A stretch of DNA of 64,000 bases from Haematomicrobium sanguinis DSM 21259 (GCF_000688395.1 NZ_JIAG01000002.1:124001-188000), one strand, 5' to 3'; shown: positions 44,014-53,180, numbered from the stretch's first letter. Notes: generated by a model from the letters alone, not told the origin. Program-made: numbers and translations.

Positions 44014-44934
44014 GGCGTGTCTCGTAAAGATTCTTGTGGGAACTGGGAGTGTGGAGGCATGTCACGTTTCCAGCTCCTCTCGGATAATCAATGGGGGATG
44101 ATCGCTGATCTGCTGCCCGGCCCGACGGGCAGGCAGGGCCGCCCGTTCGCTGATGCGCGCACAATGGTCGAGGGCATCATCTACCGGTATCGGTGCGGGA
44201 TCGCGTGGCGTGATCTCCCCGAAGTGTTCGGGCCGTGGCAGACCGTCTGGCGGTGGCATGCCCGGATGGCTCGCGAGGGCAGCTGGGATCTCGTGCAGGC
44301 TCGCCTGCACGAGCACGCCGATCGTGCAGGCCTGATCGACTGGTCGGTGTCGGTGGATTCCACGATCGCTCGCGCGCACCAGCACGCAACGAATGTGGCT
44401 CGGGTAAAAAAGGGATTCATCGAATTACAAGAATCTGCTGATCGAGCCGCTTGATCATGCGATCGGTCGTTCCCGGGGCGGGTTATCAACGAAGACGCAT
44501 CAACTCGTTGACGGGCAGGGCCTGCCGCTCGTGACGATCTGCACGGCCGGTCAGGACGGAGACTCGCCGATGCTGATCCCGCTCATGGAACAGCTTCGTG
44601 TCGGGCGTCGCAACAGGCCCGACGCCCTGTTGGGTGACAAGGCGTACTCATCGCGGGCGAACCGGACCCACCTCAGAGACCGTGGTATCGAGGCAGTGAT
44701 CCCCGAACCTCGCGACCAGCAGGCCAACCGGAAGCGGCGCGGTTCGCGAGGTGGCCGCCCGCCGAGGTTCGATGCTGAGAAGTACCGGGACCGGAACGCG
44801 ATCGAACGAGGCTACTGCCGGTTGAAGCAATGGCGTGGGCTCGCCACCCGGTACGACAAACTCGCGATCGTGTACCGGGCCTCGGTTGTGCTCAATGGTG
44901 TGATTGCCTGGCTCAACTATTTACGAGACACACC
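44014..44934 (+). mobile_element. IS5-family insertion sequence
   Basis: A 921-bp element with terminal inverted repeats (GGCGTGTCTCGTAAA at the left and its partner TTTACGAGACACACC at the right, one mismatch) and direct repeats CTAG at 44010-44013 and 44935-44938. It encodes a DDE transposase in two frames. It lies between thioredoxin and the 3' end of tauE and swaps the last few codons of tauE. Confidence 0.88.
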
Positions 44935-44938
44935 CTAG
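44059..44938 (+). CDS. IS5-family transposase, two frames
   Basis: The first frame (44059-44454) has WSVSVDSTIARAHQHA with the first catalytic Asp. The second (open from 44408) has GDKAYSS (second Asp) and ERGYCRLKQWR (Glu). A run of six A and three G at 44406-44414 lies where the second frame opens, in the +1 frame relative to the first, so a full-length transposase needs a frameshift there, either programmed as in many IS5-family members or mutational. The TAG stop is formed by the flanking CTAG target repeat, not by the element itself. Confidence 0.8.
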
Positions 44939-45750
44939 GCCGAAGGGACAGTTGAGAGCGGTCAGCCGGCAGACGAGGACGAGGACCACCGTGATGAGTC
45001 CGAGGCCTCCGGTGGCGATCGCCCAGGCCGGCGGCAGCTCGATGAGGAGCACGAGCGTTCCGGTGAGCAGGACGAAGATGCCGAAGACCTTCTGGAGGGC
45101 GTCGGCTGGTATGCGTCCTGACAGGCGCGCACCGAGGAGCGCTCCGAGCACGGCCATCGCGGTGACCGCGGCCACGAGGGGCCAGTCGAGGGTCACCGTG
45201 GTCAGGTAGCCGGCGAGTCCGGCGAAGGACTTCATCGCGATCACCAGCAGTGAGGTGCCCACGGCCACCGGCATGCTGAGGCCGCCCAGCAGCACGAGGG
45301 CGGGGACGATGAGGAAGCCGCCGCCGGCGCCGACGATCCCGGTGATGAGGCCGACGACGATGCCTTCGAGCATGGTCCGCAGCATCGGCAGCGAGTGGGC
45401 GCGGCCGGTCCCCGCATCGGCGGTGGGTTGGTCGGTGTCGCGCCTGGGCTTTCTGGTGACCATCGCGATCGCGGTGGCGATCATCATGATCGCGAAGGCC
45501 ACCATCAGCACGGCACCGGGGAGCTGGCCTCCGATGAGTCCTCCGGCGAAGGCGCCCACCATGCCAGCGGCTCCGAAGATGAGCCCGGTGCGCCATCGGA
45601 CTCGACGGTGCCGGGCGTGCACGACGAGGCTGGACAGCGAGGTCACGCCGACGATCAGAAGCGAGGCCGCGATGGCCTCTTTCGGGGGCATGCCTGCGAT
45701 GTAGGTGAGCAGCGGGACGGTCAGGATCGACCCGCCACCGCCGAGCGTCC

Positions 45751-46842
45751 CTAGTGTCCCGCGCCGTTAGTTCGTTGCAATAGTCGTCCGAGGGATTCGA
45801 GGATCTGGTCGGCGGTCTTGGTCCAGATGAAGGGCTTCGGGTTCTCGTTCCATGCCTTGACCCAGTCGCGCAGATCCTTCTCCAGCGCCTGGACGCTGCG
45901 GTGATCCGAGCGTTGCAGGAGGTCGCGGGTCACCTCCGCGAAGAGCCGTTCGACTTGGTTGATCCAGGAGGAGTATGTGGGCGTGAAGTGCATGTGGAAC
46001 CGGGGGTGCTTTTCCAGCCAGGTCTTCACGGTCGGATGCTTGTGCGTGCCGTAGTTGTCGCAGACCACGTGGATATCGAGGTGTGCGGGCACTTCTTTGT
46101 CGATCTTGGCCAGGAACGTCTTGAACTCTGTGGCCCGGTGTCTTCGATGCGTGGATGCGATCACGGTGCCGTCTTCAACGTTCATCGCCGCGAAGAGGCT
46201 CGTGGTGCCGTGCCGGAAGTAGTCGTGGGTGCGCTTCTCCGGCATGCCAGGCATCATCGGGAACGCCGGCTGGGACCGGGACAGCGCCTGCACCTGGGAC
46301 TTCTCGTCAACGCTGAGCACGACCGCGGACTCGGGCGGATCCAGGTAGAGCCCGACGATGTCGTAGACCTTCTCCACGAACAACGGGTCGTTGGAGAGCT
46401 TGAACCCGTCCGTGCGGTGAGGCTTGAGCCCGAACGCCTTCCAGACCCGCCCGATCGTCGAGCGCGACAGCCCGGTGCGCTCGGCCATCTTCGCCCTTGA
46501 CCAATGCGTCGCGTTCTCCGGCGTCGACTCCAACGTGGCCACCACGACATCCTCCACCTGCTCCGCGGTCACCGTCGCGGGCCGGCCGGGACGCGGATCA
46601 TCGACGAGCCCGTCCAGGCGATGCTCCAGAAACCGCGACCGCCACTTCCCGACCGTGGGGCGACTGATCCCGAGACGCTCGGCCACCACCGTGTTCGCGT
46701 CCCCCGTCGCGCACTCCAGCACGATCCGCGAGCGCAACGCCAGAGCCTGCGACGACTTGCGCCGCCGAGCCCAGCGAACCAGCTGCGCACGCTCGTCATC
46801 GGCGAGAACCAGATCAGCCTTCGGACGCCCCGTTCGTGCCAT
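45751..46842 (-). CDS. IS630-family transposase
   Basis: 363 residues: an N-terminal helix-turn-helix (SRPTVGKWRSRFLEHRLDGL), a second one (SRSTIGRVWKAFGL) and the DDE core with VLSVDEKSQVQAL, VCDNYGTHKHP and SSWINQVERLFAEVT. The frame is intact, so the element may still move. Its TAG stop is completed by the TA target duplication plus the adjoining target base, so the element itself ends without a stop codon. Confidence 0.93.
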   Translation of the reverse strand: MARTGRPKADLVLADDERAQLVRWARRRKSSQALALRSRIVLECATGDANTVVAERLGISRPTVGKWRSRFLEHRLDGLVDDPRPGRPATVTAEQVEDVVVATLESTPENATHWSRAKMAERTGLSRSTIGRVWKAFGLKPHRTDGFKLSNDPLFVEKVYDIVGLYLDPPESAVVLSVDEKSQVQALSRSQPAFPMMPGMPEKRTHDYFRHGTTSLFAAMNVEDGTVIASTHRRHRATEFKTFLAKIDKEVPAHLDIHVVCDNYGTHKHPTVKTWLEKHPRFHMHFTPTYSSWINQVERLFAEVTRDLLQRSDHRSVQALEKDLRDWVKAWNENPKPFIWTKTADQILESLGRLLQRTNGAGH

Positions 46843-46886
46843 ACCCCATTCTAAAACATAGACAACGAATTACTGGCGCATGACAC
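45754..46886 (-). mobile_element. IS630-family insertion sequence inside tauE
   Basis: A 1133-bp element flanked by duplicated TA (45752-45753 and 46887-46888), as is usual for IS630. The ends are related inverted repeats: GTGTCCCGCGCCG at the left, GTGTCATGCGCCA as complement of the right end. Confidence 0.9.
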
Positions 46887-47064
46887 TAGCGCGAGCCCGA
46901 CACCGACGGCGAGCACGAGGGTGAGGATCAGGGTGCCGCTCACTCGTGCTCACCGGGCATCGTGGTTGGTGCTGCGGGTCGTGACGCCGACCGTGCCGAT
47001 GCCGGTCCAAGATGCGGGGTCGTTGCAGTTGAACGCCGTCGGAACGTCGGAGCACGCAAGGGCA

Positions 47065-47664
47065 TCACAGTTCCCGGGTCGCGACCGGGATGGATGCGAT
47101 CGCGCTCCGTGCGGTGGGGCTGGCCGTGACCTTGTTCCAGGGCATGCGGGAGAGGATGCGGCCCATCAGGCAGGAGCCGGTGAGCGCCGCGACGACGAGC
47201 CCGGCGCTGAGCGCGAACGCGATGAACCGGGACTCCGGCCAGAGGAACTCGGCCACGAGCAGGCTCACCAGGACGATCAGCCCGGCCGTGAACCGCACCT
47301 GGCGCTCGATGTCCCAGCGAGCTGCGCCGCGGACCACCTGGCCGCCAGCGGCTTCGAAGGCGGGCACGCCGCCGGTGAGCACGTTGGCCGTCCGCACGCC
47401 GGCGGCAGCGAGATGCTGCTGGGCCTGGGCGGCGCGGTTGCCGGACTGGCACACCAGCACCGCGCGGTGCCCGAGCCGCTCTGCCAGCTCCGAGGCGTGT
47501 TCGGTCAGCAGCGGCAGCGGGACGTTGTACGAGCCGTGGATATGGAGGGTCTCGAACTCGGCCGGTGACCGCACGTCGATGATCGTGAGGTCGTCGTGGA
47601 GCTGACGCCACTGGGCGAGTTCCTCGGCGGTGATCGTTCGGAGTTCGGCGGAGGGATTGGTCAT
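47065..47664 (-). CDS. rhodanese with DUF2892 membrane domain
   Basis: 199 residues. The N-terminal rhodanese domain carries the active-site loop VCQSGNRAAQAQQHL (catalytic Cys), which holds a persulfide. The C-terminal part has two transmembrane helices in a DUF2892 arrangement (WDIERQVRFTAGLIVLVSLL). Rhodaneses move sulfane sulfur to or from thiosulfate, sulfite and thiols, here at the inner membrane face. It is about 100 bases downstream of the persulfide dioxygenase and upstream of tauE, and probably on the CstR-controlled transcript. Confidence 0.88.
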   Translation of the reverse strand: MTNPSAELRTITAEELAQWRQLHDDLTIIDVRSPAEFETLHIHGSYNVPLPLLTEHASELAERLGHRAVLVCQSGNRAAQAQQHLAAAGVRTANVLTGGVPAFEAAGGQVVRGAARWDIERQVRFTAGLIVLVSLLVAEFLWPESRFIAFALSAGLVVAALTGSCLMGRILSRMPWNKVTASPTARSAIASIPVATREL

Positions 47665-47764
47665 GGGGTGGTTCCTCGTCAGGTCTGGCCGCGGGCAGCG
47701 GAGATGCGAACGGAAGGGGCTGGGGCCGACCGCCCGTCGGAGGATGCGAGCGGTCCGCTGTGCA

Positions 47765-49174
47765 TCAGGCCAGTGCGGTCTCGCTGGTGGCCTCCTGCCA
47801 TGCGCGCCAGGCGTTGTAGCTGCCGTCGAGTTCTACGACGTCGTGCCCGGCGCGTCGTAGGGCGCTGGCGGCGACGGTGTTCCGCATCCCGGACTGGCAG
47901 TAGGTCACGATCGTGCCGGAGCGCGGCAGCTCGTCTTGGTGCCAGAGCACGCGCGCGGCGCTGAGCTGTGTGGCGCCGGGGATGTGCCCGGCGGCGTACT
48001 CGCTGCGCTGGCGCACGTCCAGCAGCAGCGCGGCATCGAAACCTGCCAGCTCGGCCGGCTCGATGAGGGGCGGGACGAACAGGGGAAGCCCGTCGATGGT
48101 GGTGACGTAGCCGGCGGTCTGGTCGATGCCGACCCGCAGCAGCCGATCCGCGATCGCCTGGGCGGCGGTCTGGTCGTCGGCCAGCAGAACCAGCGGACGC
48201 GAGTCGGTCTCGGGATCGTAGGCCCAGGCGGCGTAGGTGGCGGTCTTGGGGCCATCGGGGATGTTGAGCGAGCCGGCAACGGTGCCCTGATGGGCCTGCG
48301 CCGGCGGGCGGGTGTCGACGAAGGTGATCTCGTCGGCCTCCAGCCGCCGCGCCACCTCCGCTACGGCCAGCTCTGGCACCGGGCCGCGCTCGCCCAGCAC
48401 AGCGGGACCCTCGCGGTTCTGCTTCTTCATCCTCGCGAAGTAGGCGTGCGCGTCGGGCTGCCCGTCGAGCAGCTCCTCGATGAACCCCTGCTCGTCGTCG
48501 GCAGCCAGGTGACGCGACCACCAGGCGTTCGCGCGTTCGTAGCCGACCGTGGTCGAGGGCAGCGCTCCGAGCGCCTTGCCGCACGCACTGCCGGAGCCGT
48601 GCCCCGGGTGGACCTGGACGTGATCGGGCAAGGTCAGGAACACCTCACGCAAGCTGGTGAACAGTTGCCGCGCGCCCTCGAAGCGGGTGTCGACCCCGCC
48701 CGCGGCCTCGTCCAGCAGGTCGGGGCGGCCCAGGTCCCCGGCGAACACGAAGTCGCCGGAGATGAGGTAGCCGGGCTCGCTGGCGAAGGCGCCGTCGGTG
48801 ACCAGGAACACCAGGTGCTCAGGGGTGTGACCAGGCGTGTGCCGGGCCTGGATCGTGATGTTGCCGATCGTGATCGTGTCGCGGTCGTACAGACGCCGGG
48901 CGTCGAACCCGTACTGCCAGTCCGCGCCGCCCTCGCCGGAGACGTAGACCTCGGCGCCGACCGCCGCAGCCAGCTCGCGGGTCCCGGACAGGTAGTCAGC
49001 GTGGATGTGGGTCTCGGTCACTGCGACGATCCGCATGCCGTGCTTGGCCGCGAGCGCCAGGTAGTCCGCGATGTCGCGGCGCGCGTCGATCACCACCGCC
49101 TCGCCCTTGGCCTGGCAGCCGATGAAGTACCCGGCCTGCGCCAGGTCCTCGTCGTAGATGCGTTCGAGGAGCAC
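47765..49174 (-). CDS. persulfide dioxygenase-rhodanese fusion (CstB-like)
   Basis: 469 residues. The N-terminal metallo-beta-lactamase fold has THIHADYLSG, HTPGHTPEHL, SGDFVFAGDLGRPDLL and HPGHGSGSACG, the iron-binding pattern of ETHE1/CstB persulfide dioxygenases. Two rhodanese domains follow: the first (about 260-350) lacks the active Cys, and the second (about 370-465) has TYCQSGMRN with Cys. It oxidises persulfide to sulfite, and the rhodanese joins sulfite and sulfane sulfur to thiosulfate. Start GTG 49174 is chosen for the GGAAGGA site seven bases upstream. Two CstR-type operators lie just upstream. Confidence 0.9.
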   Translation of the reverse strand: MLLERIYDEDLAQAGYFIGCQAKGEAVVIDARRDIADYLALAAKHGMRIVAVTETHIHADYLSGTRELAAAVGAEVYVSGEGGADWQYGFDARRLYDRDTITIGNITIQARHTPGHTPEHLVFLVTDGAFASEPGYLISGDFVFAGDLGRPDLLDEAAGGVDTRFEGARQLFTSLREVFLTLPDHVQVHPGHGSGSACGKALGALPSTTVGYERANAWWSRHLAADDEQGFIEELLDGQPDAHAYFARMKKQNREGPAVLGERGPVPELAVAEVARRLEADEITFVDTRPPAQAHQGTVAGSLNIPDGPKTATYAAWAYDPETDSRPLVLLADDQTAAQAIADRLLRVGIDQTAGYVTTIDGLPLFVPPLIEPAELAGFDAALLLDVRQRSEYAAGHIPGATQLSAARVLWHQDELPRSGTIVTYCQSGMRNTVAASALRRAGHDVVELDGSYNAWRAWQEATSETALA

Positions 49175-49200
49175 TGTTCATCCTTCCGTCGATGGCATTG

Positions 49201-49244
49201 ATACCCCTGGGGGTCTTTTTACCGTCTCATACCCCCTGGGGTAT
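49201..49244. promoter_or_regulatory. two CstR/CsoR-type operators
   Basis: ATACCCCTGGGGGTCT (49201-49216) and ATACCCCCTGGGGTAT (49229-49244) are G-rich palindromes of the CsoR/CstR type, placed 27 to 70 bases upstream of the persulfide dioxygenase start. They match the operator at 56888-56903 in front of the operon that carries the repressor. Confidence 0.8.
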
Positions 49245-50483
49245 TTCAAGTCGAGAGTGCGACCCGAGCGCCCCCATACCGGCGGGGCTGGAGGTCGGGG
49301 AGGACTCGTTCAGAGGGGACTCAGCGATCGTCGCCACCAGGTGCCGTCGTTCCTGGAGGAGGAGTGCAGCGCCGTTGATGGTGATGTGGGTGGGCACGAT
49401 GATCGGTCCTTGGCCGTCGGGTTCGTAGGCTTGGGCGACATCGCCGGTGAGGACGTTGTGGACCCGGATCGCTCCGTCCTCTCGCAGGTAGAGGAAGACG
49501 CCGCCGATCGCCGCGATGGTGGTCTCGGCGGCAACAGGCAGGGACCACAGCGGTCGGTCGTCGGTGTCGTAGCCGTGCAGGCCGGTGTCGTCCAGGGTGA
49601 CGAGGGTCCCGGTGGTGGGGTCTACGGCGGCGTCGCGTGCGGTGCTGCTCACGATGCTGCCCTGATCCAGGTCGAGGAGTGCGCCGGTGGTCTCGGAGGT
49701 GGCGATGAGCGCGAGCCCGTCTCCCGGTGCAGGGCGCAGGGACGCGCTGATGGACGCCGCTGTCCAGCCGTGCTCGGCGAGGGGGACGCGCCAGAGCTCG
49801 TGATCGTCGGCCGTGTCGCGCGCGATCAGAGCGTCCTCGTGGGTGAGCAGCACGATGCCGTGGTACTCGCCGATGATGCGGATGCGTTCGGGGCTCGACT
49901 CGTCGGCCGCGACGTCTCCGGTGGTGGGGTCGAGCGCGACGCGTGGGCCGGTCTCGCCCATGAAGCCTTCGGGAGGTGCGGCGAAGACCAGGCCGGGGCC
50001 TTGGTAGGGGCCGGGAACCTCGACCGGGCCCCAGACCTGTTCTCCGGTCGTCAGGTCGTAGGCGGTGGCAGTCGTGGCGGCCAGGGCGTCGGCCGTGGTC
50101 TGGAGGTCGCCCAGGATCGCGAGGGTTCGGCCGTGCGCGTCGGTGGTCACGACGAACCCGGTGCAGCTCGCTGGACGTTGCGCGGCCCACAGCACGTCGC
50201 CGTGGACGTCCACGGCGGTGAACTCCAGCACGCCGTCGTGTTCGCCGGCGGCCAGATACACCCCGTCCGCGTACTGCGGAGTGATGTCCCACCCGGGGTC
50301 CACGACCTCCAGCTCCTCGAATGGCGTCGGCAGCCGCATGCCCGAGGTGTCCACCACGGGTAGCGACCCATCGACCGGGTAGGGGTCTCGGACGGGTTCG
50401 GGCTCGGATGCCCCGCAGCCGGTCACCAGCAGCGCGGCCACGGCGGCGAGGGCAAGGCTGGAGCGTCGCCGGCGCGGCGTCAT
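49227..50483 (-). CDS. PQQ-like beta-propeller lipoprotein
   Basis: 418 residues. The N-terminus has an Arg-rich start, a hydrophobic run and lipobox VTGC with the lipidated Cys at residue 23. The rest shows repeated beta-strand segments of a PQQ/WD40-like propeller (for example LAILGDLQTTADAL, IAAIGGVFLYLREDGAI). The ATG overlaps the stop of the CcdA-like gene, so it ends the DsbA-CcdA-propeller operon. It should sit on the outer face of the membrane, perhaps as a scaffold or chaperone for the DsbA-like protein. Its stop codon touches the CstR operator. Confidence 0.82.
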   Translation of the reverse strand: MTPRRRRSSLALAAVAALLVTGCGASEPEPVRDPYPVDGSLPVVDTSGMRLPTPFEELEVVDPGWDITPQYADGVYLAAGEHDGVLEFTAVDVHGDVLWAAQRPASCTGFVVTTDAHGRTLAILGDLQTTADALAATTATAYDLTTGEQVWGPVEVPGPYQGPGLVFAAPPEGFMGETGPRVALDPTTGDVAADESSPERIRIIGEYHGIVLLTHEDALIARDTADDHELWRVPLAEHGWTAASISASLRPAPGDGLALIATSETTGALLDLDQGSIVSSTARDAAVDPTTGTLVTLDDTGLHGYDTDDRPLWSLPVAAETTIAAIGGVFLYLREDGAIRVHNVLTGDVAQAYEPDGQGPIIVPTHITINGAALLLQERRHLVATIAESPLNESSPTSSPAGMGALGSHSRLEIPQGV

Positions 50484-51349
50484 GACTGTTCCGTGCGGTG
50501 CTCGCCCGCCTGGGCGTCAGCGCGAGCGCGGGTGCGGCGGCGTCTGGCCCAGAGCACGAGCACGATCCCGGCGATGAGGACGACGGCGAGGATGTCCAGG
50601 ATCGGGTTCGCCAGGATCGCGGTGTTCTCCTGGAGCCAGGCCTGGGCGTCGATCGGAACCAGTTCGGGAGCCCCGACCAGGCCGTTGGTGGTCCAGAACA
50701 GCACCCCGACGCCCATGATGAGCAGCCCGGTGACCACCGAGGTGGTGTGCAGCTCCCGGCCCAGCACGGTGAACGCTCGCCCGCGCAGGAACCGGCGTCC
50801 GCGGGCGCCGAGGCGCTGCCAGAGCGCGGCGATCAGCAGTAGCGGCAGCACCATTCCCGCGCCGTACACGGCGAGCATGACGCCGGCGGCGAGGGTGTCG
50901 CCGCCGGCGGCGGCCAGGGTGAGCACGGCGCCCAGGATCGGGCCGGCGCAGAATCCCGCGATGCCGCTGGCAGCGCCCAGCAGCACCGTCTTGACCAGTC
51001 CGGTCTTGGACGCCGCTTGCGCGTGCAGGTCGGCCCCGGCCGGTAGCAGCCGGGCAGGGTCGAACCCGAACCCGAGCGCCTGTGCCGCGCCGAGGACGAC
51101 CAGGACCAGCGAGGCGACGAGCACGATCGCCTGCCGGTGGGTCACGAACAGCGTCCCCAGGGCGCCGGCTCCGACTCCCACGGGGACCAGGACGGTCAGC
51201 AGGCCGACGTAGAACACGGCTCCGTGCAGCAGCAGTCGGGGGCCGGTGCCGATCGTGGAGGCGAAGAACGCCGGCATCAGCAGCGCCGCGCACGGGCTCA
51301 GCAGCGCGAGCGTGCCGCCGGCGAACGCGGCGAGCAGTCCGATGTCCAC
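50480..51349 (-). CDS. CcdA/DsbD-like membrane thiol-disulfide transporter
   Basis: 289 residues with six or more hydrophobic segments. The two redox cysteines of CcdA are present in SPCAALLMP (helix 1) and GFCAGPILG (helix 4). An extra C-terminal helix and basic tail are seen. It carries electrons from cytoplasmic thioredoxin to extracytoplasmic proteins. Start GTG 51349. It lies between the DsbA-like and propeller genes and overlaps the latter. Together with the thioredoxin at 43.6 kb this would form a full electron path. Confidence 0.85.
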   Translation of the reverse strand: MDIGLLAAFAGGTLALLSPCAALLMPAFFASTIGTGPRLLLHGAVFYVGLLTVLVPVGVGAGALGTLFVTHRQAIVLVASLVLVVLGAAQALGFGFDPARLLPAGADLHAQAASKTGLVKTVLLGAASGIAGFCAGPILGAVLTLAAAGGDTLAAGVMLAVYGAGMVLPLLLIAALWQRLGARGRRFLRGRAFTVLGRELHTTSVVTGLLIMGVGVLFWTTNGLVGAPELVPIDAQAWLQENTAILANPILDILAVVLIAGIVLVLWARRRRTRARADAQAGEHRTEQS

Positions 51350-51355
51350 GCGGGG

Positions 51356-52108
51356 TCACTCCGCCGCGTCGAGCGCGGTCTGGAACGCGTCCTCGAAGAT
51401 CTCGGTGGGCTGCGCCCCGACGATCGGCTGTCCGCCCAGGATGAAGATCGGGGTGGAGGTGGCGCCGAGGTCGAATCCGAACTGCTGGTTGGCGGCGATC
51501 ACCTGCGCCGTCTCCTCCGAGCCCAGGTCGGCGGTGAACTGCTCGGTGTCCAAACCGAGTTCGCCGGCCAAGGCGATCAGGGCTTCCTCGCTCAGTTCGC
51601 TCTCGGACCTGCGCTCCCCGTCCTCGAACAGGGCGTCGTGGTACTCCCAGAGCGCCCCCTGGAGGGCGGCGGCGTACGAGGCCCGCGCTGCGCGCTCGGA
51701 CGCGGGACCGAACACGTTGATGTCGCGCCACTCGATCCGCAGGTCACCGGCGTCGACGTGCTCCATCATCGATGGCAGCGTCTGCTCGCTCCACCTGGCG
51801 CAGAACGGGCACTGATAGTCCGAGAACACCACGAGCACTACCGGCGCATCCACGGGCCCGGCAGCGAGCAGGTCCGCCTCGTCCCTGGTCTCGGCCGCAG
51901 ACAGGTCCGGTTGCTCGGGGTTCTGCACCTCCGTCGGCGCGCCGTTATCCGACGGCGAGCCCCCTTCCTCGGCCGTCGTGCCACCCCAGTTCACCGCCAC
52001 GATCACGGCGATCAGGACAGCAGCCAGGGTCAACACGGCGACCGGCACGACCCATGACGACCTCGAACGGTTCGACGGTTTCGGGCGGTTCGTGGTCTCG
52101 GTGGGCAT
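51356..52108 (-). CDS. DsbA-like membrane-anchored thioredoxin-fold protein
   Basis: 250 residues. An N-terminal transmembrane helix (about 18-38) and an acidic Ser/Glu/Pro linker precede the thioredoxin fold with active site CPFC (SDYQCPFCARWSEQT) and a cis-proline loop STPIFILGGQ. DsbA-like proteins of this shape form disulfides in exported actinobacterial proteins. Start ATG 52108 has a GGAGA site. It is the first gene of a reverse operon, divergent from the CPVC/BlaI/M56 operon across the BlaI-type operators. Confidence 0.88.
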   Translation of the reverse strand: MPTETTNRPKPSNRSRSSWVVPVAVLTLAAVLIAVIVAVNWGGTTAEEGGSPSDNGAPTEVQNPEQPDLSAAETRDEADLLAAGPVDAPVVLVVFSDYQCPFCARWSEQTLPSMMEHVDAGDLRIEWRDINVFGPASERAARASYAAALQGALWEYHDALFEDGERRSESELSEEALIALAGELGLDTEQFTADLGSEETAQVIAANQQFGFDLGATSTPIFILGGQPIVGAQPTEIFEDAFQTALDAAE

Positions 52109-52145
52109 AGGGATTCTCCTGTCACTGTCGCGGGCACCGATCTCT

Positions 52146-52177
52146 ACTATCTCAGATAGTCGACTATGCGTGGTAGT
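52146..52177. promoter_or_regulatory. pair of BlaI-type operators
   Basis: ACTATCTCAGATAGT (52146-52160) and ACTATGCGTGGTAGT (52163-52177) are 5-5-5 inverted repeats, 17 bases apart, between the divergent DsbA and CPVC/BlaI/M56 operons. The same pattern appears twice at 57107-57137. The neighbouring blaI gene supplies the likely binding protein. Confidence 0.75.
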
Positions 52178-52191
52178 CGAGTCATGTCAGA

Positions 52192-52794
52192 ATGGGTTCC
52201 ATGACCTCTCCCACGACTCGATCCCGCCAGGGCATCGGTGAAAGCTTCCGGTTGGCGGTCCAGGCGCTTCGAGGGTGGACGGGCCGGCAGGTGCTGGTCG
52301 CGATCGCCGCCTCGGCGGTCGTCGCGGTGGTGATCGGGGTGGCGACGGTGCTGATCCCCAACCCGGTGTTCGGTCGAGACATCCCGCCGGTGTGGTGGAA
52401 CTATCCGGTGTGGCTGGTCACCTCGGTGCTGTCGGGCATGCTGGTCGCCACCTATGTCCGCCCGTACCGCGCCGCCGCGGACAAGCAGCAGGCGAACGTG
52501 GTCAGCGAGGACGGCAGCACCGCCACCGACGCGGCCGATGAGGTGCAGGCGCGGCGCAGCAGTCGGATGGGGATGGCCGGCGGCATCCTGGCGTGGTTCG
52601 CGGTGGGGTGCCCGGTGTGCAACAAGCTGGCGCTGCTGGCGCTGGGGTACTCGGGAGCGATCACCTGGTTCACTCCCGTGCAGCCGTTCCTCGCGCTCGG
52701 CGCGCTGATCCTGACCGGCGTCGCACTGGTGTGGCGACTGCGCGGGCAGGTCGCGTGCCCGGTCCGCCCCGAGCCGGTGGCGGCTGTGCGATGA
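52192..52794 (+). CDS. CPVC-motif membrane protein
   Basis: 200 residues with a cytoplasmic N-terminus, helices at about 30-50, 66-82, 123-141 and 147-170, and a GCPVCNKLALLALGYSG segment in which a C-x2-C pair lies at the start of a helix. Such pairs in membrane proteins often exchange disulfides. Two ATG codons (52192, 52201) are possible, and no good ribosome site is seen, so the mRNA may be leaderless. It overlaps blaI by ATGA and is first of a three-gene operon. I do not recognise a named family; a thiol relay or quinone-linked role is inference. Confidence 0.7.
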   Translation: MGSMTSPTTRSRQGIGESFRLAVQALRGWTGRQVLVAIAASAVVAVVIGVATVLIPNPVFGRDIPPVWWNYPVWLVTSVLSGMLVATYVRPYRAAADKQQANVVSEDGSTATDAADEVQARRSSRMGMAGGILAWFAVGCPVCNKLALLALGYSGAITWFTPVQPFLALGALILTGVALVWRLRGQVACPVRPEPVAAVR

Positions 52795-53180
52795 AGGCCG
52801 CCGATGGGGGCTCGGGCGACCTGCTGCGCCTGGGGGCGCTGGAGGCGCAGGTGATGGACGTGCTGTGGGACCACGGCCCGGCCACCGTCCGCGAAGTGAT
52901 CGAGCACCTGCCCTCCGACCCCGCCTACACCACCATCGCGACCGTGCTCACCAACCTGGATCGCAAGCGCCTGGTGACCATCACGAGGCAGAACCGGTCC
53001 ACCCGGTACGGCGCCAAGATCAGCAGGCACGAGCACGCCGCGGGGCTGATGGAGCAAGTGCTGGAGGCCAGCCGCGACCGGGCCGCCTCGATCCTGCAGT
53101 TCGTGGACTCGATGCCCGAGAACGACCTGGACCTGCTGCGCGACTACCTGGAACGCCGCGACCGGGGAGACATGCCATGA
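52791..53180 (+). CDS. blaI: BlaI/MecI-family transcriptional repressor
   Basis: 129 residues. The winged helix LGALEAQVMDVLWDHGPATVREVIEHLPSDPAYTTIATVLTNLDRKRLV is the BlaI DNA-binding domain; in known members the C-terminal helices (MEQVLEASRDRAAS) dimerise and are cleaved by an M56 protease. It lies between the CPVC gene and the M56 gene, with ATGA overlaps on both sides. It probably represses its own operon, the divergent DsbA operon and the sortase-like gene through the shared palindromes. Confidence 0.9.
   Translation: MKAADGGSGDLLRLGALEAQVMDVLWDHGPATVREVIEHLPSDPAYTTIATVLTNLDRKRLVTITRQNRSTRYGAKISRHEHAAGLMEQVLEASRDRAASILQFVDSMPENDLDLLRDYLERRDRGDMP

Larger units (their letters stand above)
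44921..46943 (-). pseudogene. TauE/SafE-family sulfite/sulfur exporter, interrupted
   Basis: Without the insertion sequence the gene starts at GTG 46943, runs to 46887, resumes at 45753 and encodes about 280 residues with 7 to 8 transmembrane helices (LGTLGGGGSILTVPLLTYIAG near the start, GIVGAGGGFLIVPALVLLGG in the middle). Removing the IS630 element and one TA joins the halves in frame. The C-terminus reads four codons into the IS5 end; removing that IS restores about seven other codons before a stop. Cst-type loci use TauE proteins to export sulfite or thiosulfate. The downstream 771 bases (44921-45691) could still give a protein lacking the first helix. Confidence 0.85.

Noticed and set aside
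46944-47064. 41-codon open frame between the rhodanese and tauE genes
   Set aside because: Its end overlaps the tauE start, but composition looks like random high-GC sequence with no motif; not reported as a gene.
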